DNA of 42,594 nt from a virus. The stretch's first letter is position 1. Every line of letters starts with the position of its first letter. The stretch spans positions 1 to 42,594 of IMG/VR virus record IMGVR_UViG_3300003937_000089; one strand, written 5' to 3'. The position numbers and the translations under genes are program-made. Below are positions 1 through 7,801 of this stretch, one piece after another. The notes below the pieces were generated by a model. The model ran no database searches. It had not been told where the DNA came from and saw only the letters and a program-made list of their open reading frames with translations.

Positions 1-232
1 TCCGTAGGTGTGGGTTCTACAGTTGCCGTTGGTGTAGGTGTTTCGGTACTCGTAGGTACTGGTGTTTCTGTACTTGTAGGTACTGGAGTATCTGTTGGTG
101 TAGGTGTTGGAGTACTACTTTCCGTAGGTGTAGGAGTCTCAGTACTTGTAGGTACTGGTGTGTCCGTAGGTGTAGGGGTAGGGGTCTCAGTACTTGTAGG
201 TACTGGTGTGTCTGTTGGTGTTGGTGGTACAA
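1..232. repeat. Minisatellite encoding TP-rich linker, tract 1
   Basis: Degenerate tandem units of about 12-18 bases built on GTAGGTGTTGG / GTACTTGTAGGTACTGG. On the minus strand they encode P-T-P-T-S-T-E-T type sequence. The tract continues past the left edge. It is coding repeat DNA, prone to unit gain and loss, and not a CRISPR array because there are no unique spacers. Confidence 0.85.
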
Positions 233-1508
233 GTGATAGAGTGTTTGAATATATTGAAAATTGTAAATTGTAACTTGGGTTCGTGTTCAATATCTGTGAA
301 GCTGACTTCTTGTGGTATTCGTTTTGCCAACTGTAATTACATAAGGACGACATTCGAGAACCATATATAACGGTTCCGTTAGAGTCTCTAAAATGGATTA
401 ATGTATAAATGAAACTCAAATGATCTCCCGATAAAATGATACTGAGAGTATTTGAAGGACCACTTCCCTGTGAACAGTCACCAATTGGGTTAAAGGTTCC
501 TACCTCAATCCAATTCAATGTAGCGTCGTATTGATTTTGATTGTTAACGTATGATTGTGTAACCTCAGCATACCATAAAGTTAACCCTGAAAGTGATGGT
601 GTGAATTTTTGAACAGTACTCACATTTAAAGTTGTGGTATACCCCGTAGGTGTTGGTGTTGGAGTTGGTGTTTCAGTACTCGTAGGTGTAGGTGTACTAC
701 TTTCCGTTGGAGTTGGTGTTTCAGTACTCGTAGGTGTAGGTGTATTGGTTGCAGTTGGAATAGGTGTATCTGTAGGTGTTGGAGTTTCCGTACTAGTTGG
801 AATAGGTGTATCTGTAGGTGTTGGTGTCTCCGTACTCGTAGGTGTTGGTTCTACTGTACTCGTAGGTGTTGGTTCTACTGTACTTGTAGGTACTGGTGTC
901 TCCGTAGATGTTGGTGTGGGGGTTTCTGTACTTGTAGGTAATGGAGTGTCTGTTGGTGTAGGTGTTGGCGTACTACTTTCCGTCGGTGTAGGAGTTTCCG
1001 TACTTGTAGGTGTTGGAGTTGGGGTACTTGTTGGTTCTATTGTGGCCGTTGGTGTCGGTGTTGCACTATCGGGATACTCACATATAAAAAAGTAATGTGT
1101 TTCATCAGTTATTCCCGTGTATGTAAAAAGATCATTGTTTAAAATAAAATTTTCATAGTCATGTATAATATTTCCTTCACTATCCAAAATATTAAAATGA
1201 TCAGTAAAATCATCATAATTAAATGTAACAGTTAAACCTGAATAAATGTAGTTTGGGTCATTTACTGTATTATCGAACTCACAAAGTTTGATATTTTCTA
1301 TAGTAGAATCGTCATCACTTAAATCTTTTTTTATAGGTGTGTCAAAGGTGATAGAATTACCAAAATCCAACAATTTAGGGTCATAATCGTTGTTAAACCC
1401 CGCAATTTCATAATCGTAAGTCTCCGAATTATCGAGGACAACATCGACACTAATACCTAAATTCCTTAAAATATCTTGACTATTCATACTCTTATAAATA
1501 TCTTTCAT
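1..1508 (-). CDS. Thr/Pro-repeat surface or tail-fibre protein (partial, C-terminus beyond left edge)
   Basis: Reading the minus strand from ATG 1508 gives 502 codons without a stop, continuing off the left edge. The first ~145 residues are non-repetitive and acidic. They are followed by a long linker of [10 protein letters not shown]-type units, a ~115-residue globular segment (about 635 down to 235), and a second TP-rich tract. TP-rich linkers between globular domains are common in phage fibres, adhesins and secreted proteins of aquatic bacteria; I do not recognise the globular domains. An alternative start at ATG 1487 (residue 8) is attractive because a TATTTATA box lies 5 nt before it. 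The Gly/Val-rich plus-strand reading of the same DNA is a shadow. The gene is divergent from the plus-strand operon starting at 1541. The open frame is certain, the function is not. Confidence 0.8.
   Translation of the reverse strand, partial: MKDIYKSMNSQDILRNLGISVDVVLDNSETYDYEIAGFNNDYDPKLLDFGNSITFDTPIKKDLSDDDSTIENIKLCEFDNTVNDPNYIYSGLTVTFNYDDFTDHFNILDSEGNIIHDYENFILNNDLFTYTGITDETHYFFICEYPDSATPTPTATIEPTSTPTPTPTSTETPTPTESSTPTPTPTDTPLPTSTETPTPTSTETPVPTSTVEPTPTSTVEPTPTSTETPTPTDTPIPTSTETPTPTDTPIPTATNTPTPTSTETPTPTESSTPTPTSTETPTPTPTPTGYTTTLNVSTVQKFTPSLSGLTLWYAEVTQSYVNNQNQYDATLNWIEVGTFNPIGDCSQGSGPSNTLSIILSGDHLSFIYTLIHFRDSNGTVIYGSRMSSLCNYSWQNEYHKKSASQILNTNPSYNLQFSIYSNTLSLVPPTPTDTPVPTSTETPTPTPTDTPVPTSTETPTPTESSTPTPTPTDTPVPTSTETPVPTSTETPTPTATVEPTPT
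637..1071. repeat. Minisatellite encoding TP-rich linker, tract 2
   Basis: A second, longer block of the same degenerate GTAGGTGTTGG-type units, separated from tract 1 by about 400 bases of non-repetitive coding sequence. Whole sub-blocks recur nearly unchanged, for example the CTCGTAGGTGTTGGTTCTACTG unit around 835-885, which suggests recent duplication. Confidence 0.85.
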
Positions 1509-1526
1509 AACATTTGATATTTATAA
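1492..1526. promoter_or_regulatory. Divergent late-promoter region with 11-bp perfect inverted repeat
   Basis: TTATAAATATC (1492-1502) and GATATTTATAA (1516-1526) form a perfect inverted repeat with a 13-base spacer between the divergent genes. Each arm places a TATTTATA box before a gene: plus strand 1518-1525, with ATG at 1541, and minus strand 1500-1493, with ATG at 1487. Because the element is symmetric, each arm also reads TATAAATA, the T4 late box, in the other direction, so sequence alone does not fix the orientation. That it is a promoter is inferred. Confidence 0.55.
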
Positions 1527-1540
1527 TAAAACAACTTTCT

Positions 1541-2281
1541 ATGAATAATTTTATAAAACAGGTAATAGAAGAGAAATTTACCTCTAAAAAACAACAAGGT
1601 TTTTTCTATGCAAAGGCCAATGATGAGAGTCTAACTAAAAAAGAAAGAGCTAAGTGGAAGAAAATGGCGGACGAAATGTCTAAGGACACTGACTTTGAAA
1701 AAATTCCTGAAGTTGCTGAAAAAGAGGGTGATGTTGATGAGATAGTAGATGCAAAAGGAAATATCAAAAGAGGTGGTAAAGCATCCGACTTTCACGCTAA
1801 AGGAATAACATCAAAGAAAACAACAGATAAAACGGCTAAGGCGGTTGGTGGTTCACAGGGAACACATGGTGTTCACGGAACACATACCTCACTTAGATAT
1901 TGGGCTGAAAGTGATTTAACTAAATCGTTAGGTTATGATGATACGTTAGGTGACGACGAAAACTTTAAAAAGGCATATAAACATTTTACGGGTGAATTAG
2001 GATTAACTCATGATGATGCAATGAAAAGATTAGAATCAATGGGATATGACGAAAAATTACCCGAGGATAAAGTCAGACTTGTGGAGAACCCAAAAAAATT
2101 CATGAAAGATTACGTTGAGACAGTTCTTTCTAAGAAAAGTGATCACAAAGAGATTGTTAATGATAGTGAAAAAGAAATTAACCCAATCTTAAAAAGACAA
2201 TTAGATTCCTTAAAAAGATCATTAAAGAAAAATAATTTAAACGTATCAGATATAACTAAATTACTAGACGATAATGAATAG
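1541..2281 (+). CDS. Conserved phage hypothetical protein, possible internal head protein
   Basis: This 246-residue, highly charged protein is of unknown function. I chose ATG 1541 over the in-frame ATG at 1514 because the upstream codons cover the TATTTATA box and look non-coding. The N-terminus MNNFIKQVIEEKF is a short amphipathic helix ending in I-E-E, like the T4 capsid-targeting peptide cut by the gp21 protease at (L/I)-x-E. Residues ~14-50 (SKKQQGFFYAKAND and on) resemble a Lys-rich segment I associate with hypothetical proteins of large phages; that is family memory, not a domain assignment. A His/Gly patch follows at ~107-116. It overlaps the next gene by 8 bases, so the first four genes appear co-transcribed. 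Confidence 0.75.
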   Translation: MNNFIKQVIEEKFTSKKQQGFFYAKANDESLTKKERAKWKKMADEMSKDTDFEKIPEVAEKEGDVDEIVDAKGNIKRGGKASDFHAKGITSKKTTDKTAKAVGGSQGTHGVHGTHTSLRYWAESDLTKSLGYDDTLGDDENFKKAYKHFTGELGLTHDDAMKRLESMGYDEKLPEDKVRLVENPKKFMKDYVETVLSKKSDHKEIVNDSEKEINPILKRQLDSLKRSLKKNNLNVSDITKLLDDNE

Positions 2282-2765
2282 AGATCTTAAAGATAGGGTT
2301 TTTAAAGTACCTGAAGATATTTGTGATTATATACTTAAGTTTTTTAACTCATTAAGTGATAAGACGATAGACGGTACACAACGGGCTAAGAATTTACTTA
2401 GAACTAAGAATATTACTTATGGTCAAGCAAAAAGAATTATTCATGATTTAGAGAACATGGATAAAGAGAGTGACCACAACCAATTTCATCTGGCGGGGGG
2501 AGATAAAATGTTAGAATGGTGTAAAAAGTTTTTAAACGGAGAAAGAAACCTTATTAAAAACAATAAAGAATCTAAAAAAAGGGCAGACAATATTGCACAA
2601 TTGGATGACATAAGAAAAAACCCTTACCTATCGAAACACGATAAGAAAACAAATTACTCAATCCCAAGAAATATGATGAAATCTAACTCAGATAAAACTT
2701 CAGTTAGTCCCATTTCATCGTTAGGTATTTTTGAGGATGTTGAGAGAATTAAAAAATTATTATAA
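2274..2765 (+). CDS. Hypothetical protein
   Basis: This 163-residue basic, largely helical protein is not recognised. Its ATG lies inside the end of the previous gene (8-base overlap), and its stop shares a base with the next ATG (TAATG), so translation is probably coupled. The C-terminus, FEDVERIKKLL, resembles the end of the protein encoded two genes downstream (ENIKRIKRLLYK), possibly a shared targeting or docking peptide. The location in a run of putative head-associated genes suggests a virion or assembly role, but nothing in the sequence proves this. Confidence 0.7.
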   Translation: MNRDLKDRVFKVPEDICDYILKFFNSLSDKTIDGTQRAKNLLRTKNITYGQAKRIIHDLENMDKESDHNQFHLAGGDKMLEWCKKFLNGERNLIKNNKESKKRADNIAQLDDIRKNPYLSKHDKKTNYSIPRNMMKSNSDKTSVSPISSLGIFEDVERIKKLL

Positions 2766-3709
2766 TGGCAAGTCAAATAGAAAAAATATCAAAACAATTT
2801 TTAGACGAATCAATGTCAAGAAATGATTACCAAAAAACAAAGAGTTATGATTCTAACCATTCCAACGCAATTTCTGATGGGGACGATAAAGGTAAAGGAG
2901 AAAATAATGGTAAAGTCGGTTCAAGTACAGATATTAACACAAGAATTGATTCCTTAGGTAGAAATAAATATGGTCCTAACTTTGGTTATGGTATTGAAAA
3001 CACAAACGCATTATCTGATGGAGATGAGTTTGGTAGAGGTGAGAGAAATGGTGAAGTAGGTACAATAACCGACCAAAATCAAAGACAAGAACACATAAAA
3101 AGAAACTCATACAACTCTGATAACGGTTACGGTATTAATCACCCCAACGCAATTTCTGATGGGGATGAGTTGGGTAAAGGAGAGAATGACGGAAAAGTTG
3201 GTGGATTAACAGATAATCAAACAAGAGTGGATAATGTATCTAGAAACTCATACAACTCAAGTAATGGTTATGGTGTAAACCACCCTAACGCAATATCTGA
3301 TGGAGATGAATTAGGTAAAGGTGAGAATAACCAAATGGTTGGATCTATAACTGACATCAATACAAGAGCGGCAATAATTGCACAAAACAAATACAGTAAT
3401 GACTTAAATGGGTATGGTGTGAATCATCCTAATGCATTGTCGGACGGAGATGACTTAGGTAAAGGTGAAAATAATAATCAGGTTGGTTCACAAACCGATA
3501 TAAATAATCGTTTAGATAATCAAGCAAGAAACATATATGATGAAAACAATTCATATAGTTTAGTACACCCTAATGCAATTTCTGATGGCGATGAAAAAGG
3601 TAGAGCAGAAAACAATAATAGTGTAGGTACATCAAAAGATATAAACGAAAGAAACCAAAGTATTGCAAGGAACCAATATAGTGGTAATAGTGGTTATCCC
3701 GATTTTTAA
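2765..3709 (+). CDS. Six-repeat (47-residue period) acidic phage protein
   Basis: This 314-residue protein is made almost entirely of six tandem units. Each has the core N-A-(I/L)-S-D-G-D-x-x-G-(K/R)-x-E-N followed by V-G-x-x-(T/K)-D and a conserved Arg. Cores begin at residues 34, 81, 128, 175, 223 and 270, so the period is 47 with one step of 48. Between cores a Tyr/Asn/Gly segment (N-x-Y ... GYG) recurs. Asp/Asn/Gly-rich loops of this kind could bind calcium, but this is inference. The N-terminal ~15 residues end FLDE|S, a candidate prohead-protease site. It shares its first base with the previous stop. It is not assignable to a named family and is probably a virion protein. Confidence 0.8.
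   Translation: MASQIEKISKQFLDESMSRNDYQKTKSYDSNHSNAISDGDDKGKGENNGKVGSSTDINTRIDSLGRNKYGPNFGYGIENTNALSDGDEFGRGERNGEVGTITDQNQRQEHIKRNSYNSDNGYGINHPNAISDGDELGKGENDGKVGGLTDNQTRVDNVSRNSYNSSNGYGVNHPNAISDGDELGKGENNQMVGSITDINTRAAIIAQNKYSNDLNGYGVNHPNALSDGDDLGKGENNNQVGSQTDINNRLDNQARNIYDENNSYSLVHPNAISDGDEKGRAENNNSVGTSKDINERNQSIARNQYSGNSGYPDF
2864..3652 (+). repeat. Six tandem coding repeats, ~141 bp each
   Basis: Coding repeats of 141 bases (one of 144) within the 2765-3709 gene. The best conserved part is the NA(I/L)SDGD core. Copies differ at many synonymous sites, so the array is old and maintained by protein selection rather than a recent DNA duplication. Confidence 0.8.
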
Positions 3710-4416
3710 TGAAATTATTTAAAGATATATATAAGTTTTTAATAGGTGAACAATCTGAACCAAAATTAGCGTCAAAACCTAAAGCGTTGGCTAATGCAAT
3801 TAAAAAAAGAAACCCAATAAGTTTTTTTTATAATGGACCAAGAGATCAAGTTCAGGCCGGACGTAGAGTAAAAGTGGAGGTAGTCGCATTAGGACTATCT
3901 AAAAAAGGAAACATGATCATTAGAGGTTGGGTGCAACCCCCGTCAAGATCAAAGACGGGATTTAGTAAAAATAATTGGAGGACATTTATGGTTTCTAGGT
4001 TAAGTCAAGTAGAGATATTTGATCAAGAAACTTTTGACACAAAAAGACCGGGATATAAGGAAGGTGATGATAAATCAATGTCAACAACATACGTGACATC
4101 CGATTGGTCAGAAATACCTCAAGTAACTAAGGATACCGAACCATCCGCAGAACCCCAACAAACTGAACCACAACCACAACCTCAACAAACTGAACCACAA
4201 CCTCAACAAGTAGAACCATCCGTAGAACCTCAACAAGTAGAACCAACTTCTATAGAACCACAAAGTGATGAATTACCAAGTCCCGAACCTGAAAATAAAC
4301 CAAGTATAGAACCACCCGTAATTGATGATTCAGATGAGGAGGAAGAGGATGAAACAAATGATTACGATGGTTTGAATGAGAACATAAAGAGAATTAAAAG
4401 ATTACTTTATAAATAA
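3709..4416 (+). CDS. WYL-like small-barrel protein with Pro/Gln/Glu-rich tail
   Basis: A 235-residue protein in three parts. Residues 1-14 (MKLFKDIYKFLIGE) form an amphipathic helix ending in I-G-E, a candidate capsid-targeting peptide. Residues ~25-125 look like a WYL-type SH3-like barrel: A-I-K-x-R-x-x-I-S-F-F-Y-N-G-P, then V-E-V-V-A-L-G, I-I-R-G-W, F-M-V-S-R-L-S, and the ending R-P-G-Y. Residues ~140-215 are low-complexity, built from EPQQ/TEPQPQ units and then acidic. The C-terminus ENIKRIKRLLYK echoes the protein two genes upstream. WYL domains usually sense nucleic acid or ligands in regulators; here there is no DNA-binding helix, so a transcription role is not supported. It starts one base into the previous stop. 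Confidence 0.7.
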   Translation: MKLFKDIYKFLIGEQSEPKLASKPKALANAIKKRNPISFFYNGPRDQVQAGRRVKVEVVALGLSKKGNMIIRGWVQPPSRSKTGFSKNNWRTFMVSRLSQVEIFDQETFDTKRPGYKEGDDKSMSTTYVTSDWSEIPQVTKDTEPSAEPQQTEPQPQPQQTEPQPQQVEPSVEPQQVEPTSIEPQSDELPSPEPENKPSIEPPVIDDSDEEEEDETNDYDGLNENIKRIKRLLYK

Positions 4417-4436
4417 AAAATAAAAGTCTATATTTT
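4406..4436 (+). promoter_or_regulatory. Putative host-type promoter (TTTA-N19-TATATTTT)
   Basis: TTTA (4406-4409), 19 bases, then TATATTTT (4429-4436), 16 bases before ATG 4453. This fits the Bacteroidota -33/-7 pattern with one mismatch in the -33 box. Confidence 0.4.
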
Positions 4437-4452
4437 AATAAATTATAACACA

Positions 4453-5058
4453 ATGTCAAATACTCAATTAAATACAAAACCTATAAGTGCGGAGGATCTT
4501 ATGACTAAATTAGTTAACGCTAAAAAAGTTATGACTAAGGTTGATGGTGGGGACTACACTAAAGGTAATATAGATGAATCTGTTTTACAACAAAATGCCA
4601 GTGATGCGGTATCCCAAATAGAAAAGAAACCAAACACAAGAAACGTTGCCACTAATGTGGTAAATGAGGACAAGATTAATAATTCTAAATTACCCGATTC
4701 AATAAAACAAGCTATGATTAACAACCCAATACCTACTATGGATCAAATTTCGTTAGGCGACGGTTTAGATATGGGTTTATTAGAAGGTGCAAAAAAATTA
4801 ATGGAAAAAGAGGGAATGTCGTCACCTAAAAAATCAACACCTAATACTAAACAAGTAATTTCGGAAAGTCCTAATAACTCGGATCTTCAATCACTTATAA
4901 AAGAAACCATCAAAGACACTTTAGAAGAAATTGTCGACCGAAAATTAGAATTAATTTTAACGGCATCTAAAACCGCGTCAATTAACGAAACCTTAGTACT
5001 TAAAGTAGGGGACTCAATATTCAAAGGTAAAATTACTGGAGTAAATAAGTCTAAGTAA
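4453..5058 (+). CDS. Hypothetical protein
   Basis: This 201-residue hydrophilic protein is not recognised. The first ~140 residues are Asn/Ser/Lys-rich and probably disordered. The last ~55 contain a predicted helix (IKETIKDTLEEIVDRKLELI) followed by a small beta segment ending FKGKITGVNKSK, which could be a compact C-terminal domain. It is preceded by its own candidate promoter and followed by another before the glycosyltransferase gene, so it may be transcribed alone. No catalytic motif is visible. Confidence 0.7.
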   Translation: MSNTQLNTKPISAEDLMTKLVNAKKVMTKVDGGDYTKGNIDESVLQQNASDAVSQIEKKPNTRNVATNVVNEDKINNSKLPDSIKQAMINNPIPTMDQISLGDGLDMGLLEGAKKLMEKEGMSSPKKSTPNTKQVISESPNNSDLQSLIKETIKDTLEEIVDRKLELILTASKTASINETLVLKVGDSIFKGKITGVNKSK

Positions 5059-5060
5059 GG

Positions 5061-5092
5061 ATTGATTTCATCATATTTTTTTCTTATATTTT
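5061..5092 (+). promoter_or_regulatory. Host-type promoter (ATTG-N20-TATATTTT)
   Basis: ATTG (5061-5064), 20 bases, TATATTTT (5085-5092), 18 bases before ATG 5111. This is a close match to the Bacteroidota TTTG...TAnnTTTG arrangement. It would start transcription of the nucleotide-metabolism and glycosyltransferase run. Confidence 0.5.
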
Positions 5093-5110
5093 GATATATA
5101 ACAATAATAT

Positions 5111-6343
5111 ATGTCAAAAGTTAGAGTACTCGCAATTCCGTCAGATAGTCACGGTGTTGGGAAATATAGAATCATAGATCCATTTACTTATATTGGTGAT
5201 AACCATTCCGATGAAGTACATGTTGATCTTGTATTCGACGTACCTAATGAAAATAAGTTCTTCGAAAATTACGATATTGTATATTTTCACTCATTCATAC
5301 ACAGAGGTAATACCCAATTAAATTTAGATCGTATCGATTGGTTAAGGAAAGAAGGTATTAAAGTTGTTATGGATATTGACGATTTTTGGAGGGTGGATCA
5401 TAGACATCCAAACTACGAAACATTTAAAAGAAATGGTTATAGTAAGGCCCGTGCAGATTTACTTAAGAAATCGGATTACGTTACAACCACAACACCTATT
5501 TACCAAAAAACAATTAAAAGTCTTTTAGGGATAAAGAATGTTTCGGTTTTTCCAAATGCAGTAAACGAAAAGGAATCTCAATTTCAACCAAAACCATTGA
5601 AATCTGACTTAGTTAGATTTGGTTGGTTAGGTGGGTCTTCCCACTTATATGATCTTGAATTAATTAAAAGTGGTATCTCCACGATTACTCAACAATACAA
5701 AGATAAAAGTCAATTTGTGTTGTGTGGGTTTGATTTACGAGGTAATATGAAAACCATAAACCGTCAAACAGGGGAGATGTCAGAAAGACCAATTAAACCT
5801 ACGGAAACTGTATGGTATAAGTATGAAAAAATATTCACTAATGATTATAAATCTGTTTCCGAAAATTATAAGAACCATTTACAGACATTTACACAAACGC
5901 AATTCCCTGAAGAATTAAATCAACCTTATGTTCGTAGATGGACAATGGATATAAATAAGTACGCATCTAATTACAACTATTTTGATGTGTCTTTAGCCCC
6001 ATTAGTTAAATCCGAATTTAATTCTAATAAATCACAACTAAAGGTGATTGAAGCGGGATTTCATAAGAAGGCCATTATTGCAACAGAAGAAGACCCTTAT
6101 CTTATTGATTTAGTTTCTTCGGTTGAACGAGGTGGTGGAATTAATCCTAAAGGTAATTCCTTATTAGTATCGACAAATAAAAACCACAAACAGTGGGGTA
6201 AACATATGAAGAAACTAATAGACAACCCTAATATGATAGAAGACTTAGGTAATAAACTATATGAAACAGTAAAGGTAAAATATTCACTCGCCACTGTTTC
6301 TAAGGATAGAGTGGAATTTTTAAAATCAATTATAAAAAAGTAA
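5111..6343 (+). CDS. Glycosyltransferase, GT4-like (GT-B fold)
   Basis: This 410-residue protein has the architecture of a GT-B glycosyltransferase. The N-terminal Rossmann half starts VRVLAIPSDSHGVGKYRIIDP, with a Gly-rich acceptor loop, and contains a helix-strand set ending KVVMDIDDFW (~92-101). The C-terminal half opens FGWLGGSSHLYDLELI (~174-189). The donor-site region near residue 295-325 (DVSLAPLV ... LKVIEAGFHKKAIIA) has the conserved Glu before a Gly, as in family GT4. It would move a sugar from a nucleotide-sugar to an unknown acceptor in the host cytoplasm: phage protein, DNA base or surface glycan. Two more glycosyltransferases lie 3-5 kb downstream in the same direction. Confidence 0.8.
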   Translation: MSKVRVLAIPSDSHGVGKYRIIDPFTYIGDNHSDEVHVDLVFDVPNENKFFENYDIVYFHSFIHRGNTQLNLDRIDWLRKEGIKVVMDIDDFWRVDHRHPNYETFKRNGYSKARADLLKKSDYVTTTTPIYQKTIKSLLGIKNVSVFPNAVNEKESQFQPKPLKSDLVRFGWLGGSSHLYDLELIKSGISTITQQYKDKSQFVLCGFDLRGNMKTINRQTGEMSERPIKPTETVWYKYEKIFTNDYKSVSENYKNHLQTFTQTQFPEELNQPYVRRWTMDINKYASNYNYFDVSLAPLVKSEFNSNKSQLKVIEAGFHKKAIIATEEDPYLIDLVSSVERGGGINPKGNSLLVSTNKNHKQWGKHMKKLIDNPNMIEDLGNKLYETVKVKYSLATVSKDRVEFLKSIIKK

Positions 6344-6347
6344 AATT

Positions 6348-6581
6348 ATGTATTATTTAGCAACAGTAGGTTACGAAAAAGAACAATTGGATAGAAACGG
6401 AAATCCAAGATTAGACAAAGTAAAATATGTCGTACAGGCAGAGTCTGTAGAAGAGGCAACAATCGTCTTAAACAAATATAAATCGGAAGATATGAGATCA
6501 AGTGAAAGTATCTCAATCGTTAAAATGGCGGTTGAATGTGTTTTAGATCCAGCAATTACACCTGAACTTTATAAAGGATAA
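6348..6581 (+). CDS. Small protein resembling DUF4494
   Basis: A 77-residue protein. It opens with a beta strand (MYYLATVGYEKEQ), then K-Y-V-V-Q-A-E-S-V-E-E-A, the strand-helix pattern of DUF4494 proteins, small proteins typical of Bacteroidota and their phages, where an E-A-S/V-x-E-A helix follows a strand ending in V-x-A. The function of that family is unknown. The gene sits 4 bases after the glycosyltransferase and 4 bases before the HD-like gene, clearly within one operon. The family assignment is from memory of the pattern and is tentative. Confidence 0.65.
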   Translation: MYYLATVGYEKEQLDRNGNPRLDKVKYVVQAESVEEATIVLNKYKSEDMRSSESISIVKMAVECVLDPAITPELYKG

Positions 6582-6585
6582 CATT

Positions 6586-7146
6586 ATGTTAAACAAAGAA
6601 CAAATAGAAAATAATAAAAAGAAGTTACTTGAGACTTCGGAGAAATATGATGTGTTAACATCTGATTTACTTAAATTCTTAGGTGATGATCTTTTTACTT
6701 CCCCCGCATCAACTACATTAGATATGTACGGTGCCTATCCCGGTGGTTTAATAGAACATGTTTTTATTGCATCTAAATACGCGGTTAAGGTTAATAGTAT
6801 TTTACCTGAAAATTTACAACAATCCATTGATAGTATATTAAAATGTACAATCCTATCACAAATAGGTAAGGTATTTTTATTTGTACCAAATGAGAGTGAA
6901 TGGCACCGAAATAAGTTGGGTAAAATGTATGAATTCAACGATGAATTGGTATCTATGAGAGTAGGTGAAAGATCAGCGTATTATTGTTCAATATATGGAG
7001 TTAAATTAAGTGAAGAAGAATATCAGACGATAGTTAATTCTGATAAAGGTGATAATGATTTACAATCTAAATACCATTCAACACCATTAGCACAAATCGT
7101 TAAACAAGGGTTTGAGTTGGCAATATTTGAACAAAAACATGGATAA
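6586..7146 (+). CDS. HD-like protein with degenerate metal site
   Basis: A 186-residue protein. The segment at ~42-62 (SPASTTLDMYGAYPGGLIEH) matches the start of phage HD-domain hydrolases of the YhaM type, which carry A-P-A-S-T ... Y-x-G-G-L-x-E-H, the His being the first metal ligand. The family's H-D pair should follow ~25-30 residues later, in a context like 'LLHDLCK'. Here that position reads ILSQIGK (~90-96), so the His-Asp pair is replaced by Ser-Gln. Phosphohydrolase activity is therefore doubtful, and a structural or regulatory role is possible. AAAGGA upstream of the ATG is one of few Shine-Dalgarno-like sequences in the window. Confidence 0.7.
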   Translation: MLNKEQIENNKKKLLETSEKYDVLTSDLLKFLGDDLFTSPASTTLDMYGAYPGGLIEHVFIASKYAVKVNSILPENLQQSIDSILKCTILSQIGKVFLFVPNESEWHRNKLGKMYEFNDELVSMRVGERSAYYCSIYGVKLSEEEYQTIVNSDKGDNDLQSKYHSTPLAQIVKQGFELAIFEQKHG

Positions 7147-7780
7147 AAAGACATTAGAGGAATATCTAAAAAAGTTAGAAGGTTTTGAGGAAATCCTTTC
7201 AGAAGAGGACGAGGATAACATAGATGAGTCTTTTATGAATGAGGTGTCCGAGACGTTAAATAAATTAACGTCGGACTCTATGGATCATGTACAAAACTCT
7301 CAAGGTGTTGGTGTAGGTGATACTATTAATACTCCTTATGAATATAGTATTGGTTGTAAATTTAAAAAACTACACAAAGACGCAGTTACACCAACATATT
7401 CTAAAAAAGGTGATGGGTGTGTGGATTTACATTGTGTAAGTTATACATTGAATGAACAAACAAACCAAGTAACGTACAGTACAGGAATTTCATTAGAAAT
7501 ACCTTCAGGTTATGTTGGTTTAGTATTCCCAAGATCCTCAATTCGTAGGACCGTTTTGGAGTTAAGTAACTCTGTCGGTGTTATAGATAGTGGATATAGA
7601 GGAGAAATAATGGCAACATTTAACATTAATAAAGGATCTAACCAATCCACTATTTACGAGAACGGGGAAAGAATATGTCAACTAATGATTTTACCCTACC
7701 CCAAAATAAAATTTACTGAAGTTACTGAATTATCCGAAACCGATAGAGGAGAAGGAGGTTTTGGATCGACAGGTAAATAA
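7139..7780 (+). CDS. dut: dUTP diphosphatase (dUTPase), trimeric type
   Basis: Hydrolyses dUTP to dUMP and pyrophosphate, keeping uracil out of phage DNA and feeding dTMP synthesis. All five motifs of trimeric dUTPases are present, numbered from ATG 7139: GCVDLHC (93-99), PRSS (131-134), GVIDSGYRGE (147-156, with the catalytic Asp and Tyr), GERICQLMI (176-184) and RGEGGFGSTG (203-212, the C-terminal P-loop-like motif). The catalytic core spans ~70-213, a normal size. It is preceded by an unusual acidic 68-residue extension. I chose ATG 7139 over ATG 7112 because it gives an 8-base overlap with the previous gene rather than 35. It works in the same direction as the dCMP deaminase at 20.3-20.8 kb. 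Confidence 0.95.
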   Translation: MDKKTLEEYLKKLEGFEEILSEEDEDNIDESFMNEVSETLNKLTSDSMDHVQNSQGVGVGDTINTPYEYSIGCKFKKLHKDAVTPTYSKKGDGCVDLHCVSYTLNEQTNQVTYSTGISLEIPSGYVGLVFPRSSIRRTVLELSNSVGVIDSGYRGEIMATFNINKGSNQSTIYENGERICQLMILPYPKIKFTEVTELSETDRGEGGFGSTGK

Positions 7781-7801
7781 GGTTACACATATACATAATT
7801 A

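Noticed and set aside
10-273. Plus-strand Gly/Val-rich open frame
   Set aside because: It is the shadow of the minus-strand Thr/Pro repeat gene, which is open for 502 codons including non-repetitive domains.
1-1071. CRISPR-like or integron-like repeat array
   Set aside because: Units are short, degenerate and contiguous, with no unique spacers, and they code for a regular peptide.
634-1095. Second plus-strand Gly/Val-rich open frame
   Set aside because: Same reason: it covers the second TP-repeat tract and stops where the repeat ends.
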